The translations under genes and the position numbers were made by a program. Positions 57,172 to 64,000 of a DNA stretch of 64,000 nt are shown piece by piece (the first letter of the stretch is position 1; each line of letters opens with the position of its first letter). The notes beneath the pieces were generated by a model. It was not told the origin of the DNA and searched no databases. It saw only the letters and a program-made list of their open reading frames with translations. This stretch comes from Bombyx mori (Eukaryota; Arthropoda; Insecta; Lepidoptera; Bombycidae), in the NCBI RefSeq assembly GCF_030269925.1, contig NC_085112.1, positions 14,447,501-14,511,500 on the forward strand, given 5' to 3'.

Positions 57172-57632
57172 ACGTGGCAGCCGTTGGAACTATACTGAGA
57201 CCTCAGAACTCATATAATAATAATAATTACATTTATTTACTCCACAATACAAATAACTTTTCAATGAATATGACATTAATTTCTAATTCTATCTAAACAA
57301 TATTACAATATATTAATTATACTGACAGTGGAGATAAACAGGCGCGGATCAACTTTGTGATAGCTGAAGCTATCGCTGCTATTCTGCCGCTGCCTGTAAT
57401 TTTAATCTATAAACTAATCTAATCTATTAAATAATAAACTAAACTACAAAAACTAAAATAATATAAACTAATCTATAAAAAAATAATCTAATAATACCTA
57501 AATTTAATATCTCATGGTGGGTAGCGGCGTTTACGTTGTAGACTTTTATGGGCTCCGGTAATTACTTAACACCAGGTGGGCTGTGAGCTCGTCCATCCAT
57601 CTATGCAATAAATAAATAAATAAATAAATAAC
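57172..57632 (+). repeat. Family A copy split by a 290-bp insertion
   Basis: GGCAGCCGTTGGAACTATAC to AGAACTCATAT (57214) continues after the insert as ATATCTCATGGTGGGTAGC (from about 57505). It ends with CTATGCAATAAATAAATAAA, a grown AAAT repeat. The insert carries an ATAATAATAATTACATTTA edge and GGCGCGGATCAACTTTG inside, and looks like a minus-strand retroposon with a microsatellite tail. Confidence 0.65.
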
Positions 57633-57872
57633 ATTATTCTGTTAATTTATTTTGGGTTTATGAGGTTCGATTTGAAAGAGAGGACATTCGTTGTTCAATG
57701 CATTCGGGACTTCGATTAGCAATCAACTAGCAATTTCAATTCTGGTTCGAATTATAATGTTGTTTTCTACTGTATGTGTCAATGTGGAGTATGAAAGTTG
57801 TGGCGTCTATAGACTTTGATATACTCCTAACAGTAGATGAACCGTAAATATTAAATTACTCATTTTAGAGAT

Positions 57873-58401
57873 ATTTTTGTAAGATTAGTAAGAACGGAAC
57901 GTATGAAAGGAGTGTGGAACGGAACGTTAAGATATGAGTGAGAGAAACGGTTAGAAAGGGAGAAAACGAATGGCAGCGAAAAATAAGATGGCGACGATGA
58001 TTTAACGAGCAAGGCGTTGTCAGAGGCAAAGATGTCAAAATTACATACCCGATCCTGTGGACCGAATGGTAAACAGTCGACGTCTTCCTAAGCACGTCAT
58101 TACCGATCCTCTCGATCCATTAACGGTGCTTTTAGGTACTTCAAGCACCGGGCACCGTCCTCGCCAAGTCCCCGCGACGAAGGGCTCGGCGAGTGAATTA
58201 ACCCATAGACACAGCCCATTGAGTTTCTCGCCGGATCTTCTCAGTCGGTCGTGCTTCCGATCCGGTGGTAGATTCTGCGAAGCAGTGCTCTTGCTAGGGC
58301 CAGTGTTAGCAACGCCTCCGGTTTGAGCCCCGAGAGCTCACCTACACGCTAGAGTATAGCTGAAATAGCCCCTCAAGGCTATCAGCATATATAGGAAAAA
58401 A
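57873..58401 (+). repeat. Repeat I joined to a Bm1-like repeat
   Basis: 57873-58035 matches the inverted repeat at 39350-39520. From about 58035 it becomes the fullest plus-strand Bm1-like copy: CGATCCTCTCGATCCATTAA, TTTCTCGCCGGATCTTCTC, TAGATTCTGCGAAGCAGTGC and CTCAAGGCTATCAGC, ending in poly(A). Whether I and the Bm1-like part are one element or two is unclear. Confidence 0.7.
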
Positions 58402-58924
58402 AAACCGTTAATTTTTTATTATTATAACAGAGAAGTTTTTGTAATCGAACAATTACAGTGTAACAGTGAAATGGTTAATTTTATGCGCCACGATTCCAAT
58501 TCCACATTCCAGAGATATAATATTGAATAACTGAAAATTACATCAGGGCCGCTTTTGCAATAACATCTCCAACATCGCTAGAACTGGAAAACAAAACTTA
58601 TTACATTCCAGAACACGCATTTCTTATTGCTAATGTACGTAAAAAACCCATGTTGCGGAAAATATGAGAATCTCCGCGTTCGAGTGAAATCTTCAGAATG
58701 AAACATCGGTTTGGTAACAGCGTAGATACAGGGTGATGAAATATTTTCAAAGAAAAATATCATTTCGGCCGTCAAATTTTAGATTATGATGGACTAACTT
58801 TTGACTAGTTGTTCAATGTATTAGAAAGCTTTTTTTGTCACTATATGTGTGGACACGTATCGCGACGGCACGCAGAGTCTATCGAGAAACTTATTGTTCA
58901 GATTAGGGTCAATTGTAAAAGGTT

Positions 58925-59140
58925 TCGCTTTTTTTTGAGCCTTGAGAGGCTATTTCAGCGTAACCTTAACTAGTAGGTGAGCTCACGGGGCTCAAACCAG
59001 AGTGATGCTAACACTCACCCTAGCAAGAGCAGTGCTTCGCAGAATCTACCATCGGATCGGAAACGCGATCCAATGAGAAGATCCGGCGAGAAACTCAGTG
59101 GGCTGTGTCTATGGGTTAATTCGCTCGTCGAGCCCTTCAA
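58925..59140 (-). repeat. Bm1-like repeat, 3' half
   Basis: TTGAGAGGCTATTTCAGCG at the left; GATCCGGCGAGAAACTCAG and GGCTGTGTCTATGGGTTAAT to the right; stops at CTCGTCGAGCCCTTC. Confidence 0.78.
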
Positions 59141-59378
59141 AAAATAATTATGACATCATCCTTCTTCAGTTATTTGAATGTGGTAAGCATAACTGAAGTT
59201 CAATTAAAAACATCGATCTGTTGATGAATACCAAATAGAACGGGCGTTTAATTACGAAGATAAATCTCGCGTAATAAAACGAAATGTCGCTTAAGCAAGA
59301 GCCCTTGACCGCTCGATATAATGACAATAACAAAAGCGTAATTAAACTGTACAAGTATAGTTGTTATATAATTAATTA

Positions 59379-59576
59379 GTAGGTACCAGCACCCTGCCTA
59401 TTTCTGCCGTGAAGCAGTATGCGTTTCGATTTGAAGGGTTGGGCAGCCGTTGTAACTATACTGAGACCCTAGAACTTATATCTCAAGGTGGGTGGCGCAT
59501 TTACGCTGTAGATGTCTATGGGCTCCAGTAACCACTAAATAACCAGGAGGGCTGTGAGCTCGACCACCCATCAAAG
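59379..59576 (+). repeat. Family A, both ends lost
   Basis: GTAGGTACCAGCACCCTGCC to CGACCACCCATCAAAG, with no A tail. Confidence 0.78.
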
Positions 59577-59859
59577 GTCTCGGCGAGCGTCAAAAAACAA
59601 TTATAAAATCGCCACCGAGAAACTCCGTCTTATAAAATTTTCCAAACGAAAGCTCAAAGCTCGGAACAATTACTTTTACCTGTTGAACTGTTGAGATGAC
59701 GTATTTCACAAGTTGGAATTTAGGTAATATTCCCGCGCGATTCACAGGACTACAAAACGTGATGTGCCTTATTTAGCGTCGTGTATGTTTTGTTGGGGCA
59801 AGGTACGCGACGGTTAGCGAAAGAATCTCGGTGTGGTATACAATTGTTTGTATTCGTAA

Positions 59860-60226
59860 CTAGCGGCCCGCTCTGGCTTCGCTTCGGAAACATTAAATTT
59901 TATTATTGAATGATACTTAGTTGAGTCCCGTGATGTTACCCGCGGTTATTGTGGTGCCGCGGGTGACGCCGCGAGGCGAAGCTAGTTTAAATAAAGTAGC
60001 CTAAGTTACTCTTTATATCATCAGCTAACTGACAGTGAAAGTCCCGTCAAAACAAACAGACAGACAGACAGCCAGACAGACAGACAGACAAAAATTTAAA
60101 AAAATGTTATTTTGGTGCATGTACCGTATATAGGTATATAGGTATATTCATATGCATGTAGTAAAGCAGTTAATTCAATATTACAAACAGACACTCCAAT
60201 TTTATTTATATGTATAGATGTATAGA
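59860..60226 (-). mobile_element. Helitron-like element, family J, long copy
   Basis: CTAGCGGCCCGCTCTGG at 59860 is the inverted 3' end, and the right edge reads, on the minus strand, TCTATACATCTATACATATA after A. It carries a GACA microsatellite (about 60055-60092) and CCGCGGGTGACGCCGCGAGG inside. Confidence 0.6.
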
Positions 60227-60383
60227 TTATTCTCGTTAAATGAATACCTTTTTGACGTGTAAAATTCGTTGGCTGTTGTGATTTGAAACTAAAGGAAACA
60301 AAAAAGCAAGTTTCTTTCCCGTACTTATTCGCTAGCAGTCTAAGCTATGTCTAAGTAGTCTAAGCTATTCCAGCTATGCCCGA

Positions 60384-60910
60384 GCGAGTAGGTGAGCTCA
60401 CAGGCTCAACCTGACAGTATTTGCTAACACTAGCCCTAACAAGAACAGTGCTTCGCAGAATCTACCACAGAATCTACATCAACCTGAAAGCATTTGCTAA
60501 CACTAGCCCTAGCAAGAGCAGTGCTTCGCAGAATCTACCACAGAATATACCACAGAATCTACATCAAACTGAAAGTATTTGATAACACTAGCCCTAGCAA
60601 GAGCAGTGCTTGGCAGAATCTACCACAGAATCTATATCAACCTGAAAGTATTTGCTAACACTAACCCTAGCAAGAGCAGTGCTTCGCAGAATCTACCACA
60701 GAATATACCACAGAATCTACATCAAACTGAAAGTATTTGATAACACTAGCCCTAGCAAAAGCAGTGCTTGGCAGAATCTGTCACAGAATCTACATCAACC
60801 TGAAAGTATTTTCTACCACTAGCCCTAGCAAGAGCAGTGCTTCGCAGAATGTATCACCGGATCGGAATCGCAACTCACTGAGAAGATCCAGCGAGAAACC
60901 TAGTGAACAA
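60384..60910 (-). repeat. Bm1-like repeat containing a tandem array
   Basis: Left flank GTAGGTGAGCTCACAGG and right flank ACTCACTGAGAAGATCCAGC are the normal Bm1-like sequence. Between them one internal segment is repeated: units of 73, 85, 73, 85 and 73 bp at 60407, 60480, 60565, 60638 and 60723, then a last unit running into the normal element at 60796. Confidence 0.9.
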
Positions 60911-60986
60911 AAAGTGACTTTCAAACGCCACGAATGTGTAAACATATCTATAGGAAGCCGTTTGCAGTTTTAATAGATTTTATTGG

Positions 60987-61153
60987 GACACGGCCCACCT
61001 GTTGGTAAGTGGTTACCGGAGCCCATAGACATGTACAGCGTAAATGCCACCACCCACCTCGATATATGAGTTCTAAGGTCGCAGTATAGTTACAACGGCT
61101 GCCCCACCCTTCAAACCGAAACGCATTACTGCTTCACGACAGAAATAGCTAGG
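60987..61153 (-). repeat. Family A, both ends lost
   Basis: CACGGCCCACCTGTTGGTAA to GCTTCACGACAGAAATAGC. Confidence 0.8.
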
Positions 61154-61368
61154 ACATTTTCATGTTGACACAAAGTGAACTGTCAGCTTATTTTGTGCCA
61201 AAAGAAAAACTGTATCTATTTTCTTTTAGAACTTTTCTGTCCGTCACGATCGTTTCCCTTTGCACAAATTAAATCAACCCCACAAGAATTCGTAATTAAA
61301 AACCAACAATCTATGAAACCGAATGATTCCTCCGTCTTCATCAAAGCAATAAAAAAAAACGGTTTTCG

Positions 61369-61748
61369 GTAAAGTCGGTTTACTGACGATAGTTGAACGT
61401 GACAACGTCATAAGAAAATACTGATGGAATGGTTTCATTTTTCAATTATCGCAATTATCGTTGCTATAAACAATTGACACCACATTCACTTCTCACTGAA
61501 CTTCATACTTGACGAAAACATGTAAATGTATTATTGTATAGCAGCTGTCCACGCGGATGCATCGCTCACTCAAGTAGGAGAGAGACAGATGTCGAACGCT
61601 GCCGAACGCGGAGGCCGATTGTACCTCTTTGTCGCTCGTTGCGCGCTCTCGCTTGCACTACAAGCCTTAAATGGAACGCCTCAATGAGTCATGTTTTTTC
61701 GTGCGTGTAGTCGGCTCCATCGAATTATAAGACGTTGTCACGTCAAAA
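61369..61748 (+). mobile_element. MITE-like element E, copy 2
   Basis: Same ends and order as 14165-14580: GTAAAGTCGGTTTACTGACG, TTGAACGTGACAACGTC, and the closing GACGTTGTCACGTCAAAA (61731-61748). It is shorter by two internal losses. Confidence 0.72.
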
Positions 61749-61861
61749 ATCTTCCGTGAAAATAAAACTGCTTTTGTGTGGCTGCTAATGAAACACGAAA
61801 CTATTCAGATTTTTGTCTTTTCTTGTGCAGACGAGAACTCAACAATTTTTTTTTGTTTTTT

Positions 61862-62290
61862 TTTTTATTGCTTAGATGGGTGAACGAGCTCACAGCCCAC
61901 CTGGTGTTAAGTGGTTACTGGAGCCCATAGACATCTACAACGTAAATGAGCCACCCACCTTGAGATGTAAAGTCTCAAGTATAGTTACAACGGCTGTCCC
62001 ACCCTTCAAACCGAAACGCATTGCTGCTTCACGGCAGAAATAGGTAGGGTGGTGGTATCTACCCGTGCGGACTCACAAGAGGTCCTACCACCAGTAATTA
62101 CGCAAATTATAATTTTGCGGGTTTGGTTTTTATCACACGATGGTATTCCTTCACCGTGTGAGTTAATCGGGGAAAATAGTTGAGTACGTATTATATTAGA
62201 ATAATTGGTACCCGCCTGAGATTCGAACACCGGTGCATCGCTCAACACAAATGCGCCGGACGTCTTATCCGTTAGGCCACGACGACTTCA
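61862..62290 (-). repeat. Composite SINE: head plus Family A, full length
   Basis: Family A at 61862-62093 (TTTTTTTTATTGCTTAGATG edge) and the head at 62094-62290 with GATTCGAACACCGG and CCGTTAGGCCACGACGAC. The minus frame at 62006-62248 is repeat sequence. Confidence 0.83.
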
Positions 62291-62452
62291 ATTGGAGGGG
62301 TTCAGGATGAATGTATTTACCCGTATAGACCTATAACACCGATCACCTATTATATTTATTACACGATGTTCGTCGTGGAAGCCAATGCAGATTTGTTCAC
62401 CGGCACGGTCGAATAATTCGATACCAATACACCGGATATTACTGACACGGTT

Positions 62453-62520
62453 TTTCCTGGTGTTAGGACGTTTTGTGAGTCCGCACGGATAGGTGCGCCT
62501 ATTTCGGTCGTAACAGCGTA
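62453..62520 (+). repeat. Family A 5' fragment
   Basis: CTGGTGTTAGGACGTTTTGT with GAGTCCGCACGGATAGGTGC, then lost. Confidence 0.6.
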
Positions 62521-62723
62521 TGTCTTACTATTATAGTTGTGCCGCAATAAGTGTACTTTTATTTAAAAAAATAAAACCAAGTCAAATATCGTTGAAATTT
62601 TTGTTAAAGTTCCGAGCGGAGCCGGAGCGGGCCGCAAGTACAATATAATATTCTTATCACTGCTGTTACGTACTGTTTTTTTTTAATATTATGATCCGTC
62701 TAGATAGCAATTTATAATTATGC

Positions 62724-62818
62724 TATAGGCAGCAGCTTAGCTATCCATCGGCATCACAGATGTCCATAAGCGATTTTGAGCACCCCCCGACCCCTCGTCT
62801 GACTTAGTAGGCAATAAA
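62724..62818 (+). repeat. Family B 3' end, old
   Basis: TATAGGCAGCAGCTTAGC to TAGTAGGCAATAAAAAT, with weak similarity between. Confidence 0.5.
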
Positions 62819-63101
62819 AATCATATCTATACTAACAAAACCCTAAAACCGAATTCTAGCCATCCAATAAAAGATATTCAGATTTATGTCCTTGGAAAAA
62901 TATTCGGATGTGCCTCGTTTTTTTAATATGTAACGTAATGTATTCGAGAAATAACATTCAAGCAAAAACTTTTATGTATGTATATTCGAGACATATATTT
63001 TTTAGGTTACGTAAAGAAAAACAGTAATTGTCTAGCTGAACCTATTTTTATAGTACGAAGTACGCTCCAGTGGATTACATGCTCGATATCACCTAACCCA
63101 G

Positions 63102-63271
63102 AGTTTCGGTTTGAAGGGTGGGGCAGCCGTTGTAACTAAACTTGAGACCTTAGAACTCATATCTCAAGGTGGGTGGCGCATTTACGTTGTGGATGTCTAT
63201 GGGCTCCAGTAACCACTTAACATCAGGTGGGCTGTGAGTTCGTCCACCCATCAAAGCAATAAAAAAAAAAG
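63102..63271 (+). repeat. Family A 3' part
   Basis: TTTCGGTTTGAAGGGTGGGG to AGCAATAAAAAAAAAA. Confidence 0.83.
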
Positions 63272-63277
63272 CGCTTT

Positions 63278-63330
63278 CTTAACAGGCTCACGTCCAACCT
63301 AGTGTTAAGTGCCTATCGCAGTCCAACAAC
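63278..63330 (-). repeat. Family A ghost, inverted next to the previous copy
   Basis: CAGGCTCACGTCCAACCTAG then TGTTAAGTGCCTATCGCAG resembles reverse-complement Family A. Confidence 0.4.
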
Positions 63331-64000
63331 ATCAAAACATGAGTCCCTACTTTACATGCTAACTAAAACAACCTTTAAGTTAACTGGACCAATAGTTCTA
63401 ATTAAAAGAAAACAACGCAAAATAATATCAATGCGTTCAAACAAGGGTTTTTTTCTAAATGTAGCGAATACTTATCCCGTATTTTCTTTTTCGCCTGCAA
63501 CATTTTTCCTAAAGAACATTCTCATCGCTTCCCGTCTCGACTGAAGCATATGTTCATAAATTCAACCCTTTATCACTGCCTCTTATTTCGCTAGAACGCG
63601 GCGATAATAACCCGATGCGCAATTTGATATTTTTTTTATTCGCTACCAAACACCATAAGAGATACGTGTGAATTTATTTTACTTCGAGTATTATATTGAA
63701 GTAATGAATTTTTAACATACAGTTAGACCTATAATTTAATACTTAGCACTGTGGAACCTAAAAATAGTTGAGAAACTCAACTTCTTCTAGTGCATTTTGC
63801 GTTTAATCAGAAACAAGCTACACACGGTCATCAGGCCCCAAAACTAGGATTCCCTAAGTTATGGAGAGAGACTGACATACATTTTTATAAATACGTTTAA
63901 ATATATATGTATATATGAAAATATTAAACACCCAGAGAGAAAACATGCCTCTTCATCACATGAGTGTTTGCCCGATGTGGAAACGAACCACGACCTTCGG
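63331..64000. other. AT-rich non-coding stretch to the window end
   Basis: No exon recognised; the 80-codon frame at 63302-63544 starts in repeat sequence. The last 33 bases (GCCCGATGTGGAAACGAACC) resemble the T-arm side of a tRNA-like head on the minus strand, cut by the window edge. Confidence 0.35.

Noticed and set aside
57865..58326. Frames of 76 and 89 codons on opposite strands
   Set aside because: Both fall in the repeat I and Bm1-like element.
59860..60226. GACA microsatellite as a regulatory repeat
   Set aside because: It is an internal part of a Helitron-like element. Similar GACAGACAGA runs are common in that family.
1..64000. CRISPR array, bacterial operon or integrated bacterial DNA
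   Set aside because: No regularly spaced repeats, no long bacterial-type genes, and introns and SINEs show a eukaryotic nuclear genome.

Overview
The window looks like a lepidopteran nuclear genome, most probably the silkworm Bombyx mori or a very close relative. It is AT-rich and almost free of long open frames, and it is filled with interspersed repeats of silkworm type: SINEs with tRNA-like promoters, short 3' ends of LINEs, and small non-autonomous DNA elements. There are no bacterial features, rRNA genes or CRISPR arrays. Family names used here (Family A, SINE-D and so on) are mine. The published Bombyx names Bm1 and BMC1 probably apply to some of them, but I could not check this against a repeat library.

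Host genes. Host coding sequence that I can support lies on the right, on the plus strand. Two exons at 45401-45609 and 45785-45920 together encode one complete immunoglobulin domain of the Beaten path (Beat) type. A third exon at 55915-56123 encodes the first half of a second, paralogous Beat Ig domain. The two first-half exons have the same length and phase, so the window lies in a Beat gene cluster or a gene with duplicated Ig exons. Signal-peptide exons and downstream exons were not found. A separate candidate is a 52-codon secreted cysteine-rich peptide at 27931-28089, with an acceptor site before it and a polyadenylation signal after it.

Repeats. Family A is a unit of about 245 bp that starts at ACTGGTGGTAGG and ends in AATAAA-type A-rich tails. 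It occurs about 40 times, alone or joined to a tRNA-like head of about 195 bp. Family B is the 3' end of a jockey/CR1-like LINE. Bm1-like copies form a third family, one of them carrying a higher-order tandem array (60407-60795). SINE-D is a second tRNA-derived SINE with four copies. DNA elements include a pogo/Tigger deletion derivative (10052-10642), a pair of MITE-like elements (14165-14580, 61369-61748) and several Helitron-like elements bounded by 5' TC and 3' CTAG. A LINE with endonuclease and reverse transcriptase relics (10957-13282) is flanked by a perfect 65-bp direct repeat. A 1.7-kb inverted repeat spans 25204-26895.

Layout. 1-10 kb: dense Helitron-like and Family A copies. 10-14 kb: pogo relic and the LINE nested in a Helitron-like element. 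14-25 kb: MITE, Families A and B, then quiet AT-rich DNA. 25-30 kb: long inverted repeat, the small peptide gene candidate and an inverted pair of SINE heads. 30-45 kb: mostly AT-rich DNA with LINE relics. 45-56 kb: Beat exons separated by repeats. 56-64 kb: SINEs, Bm1-like tandem array, MITE and further Family A copies.
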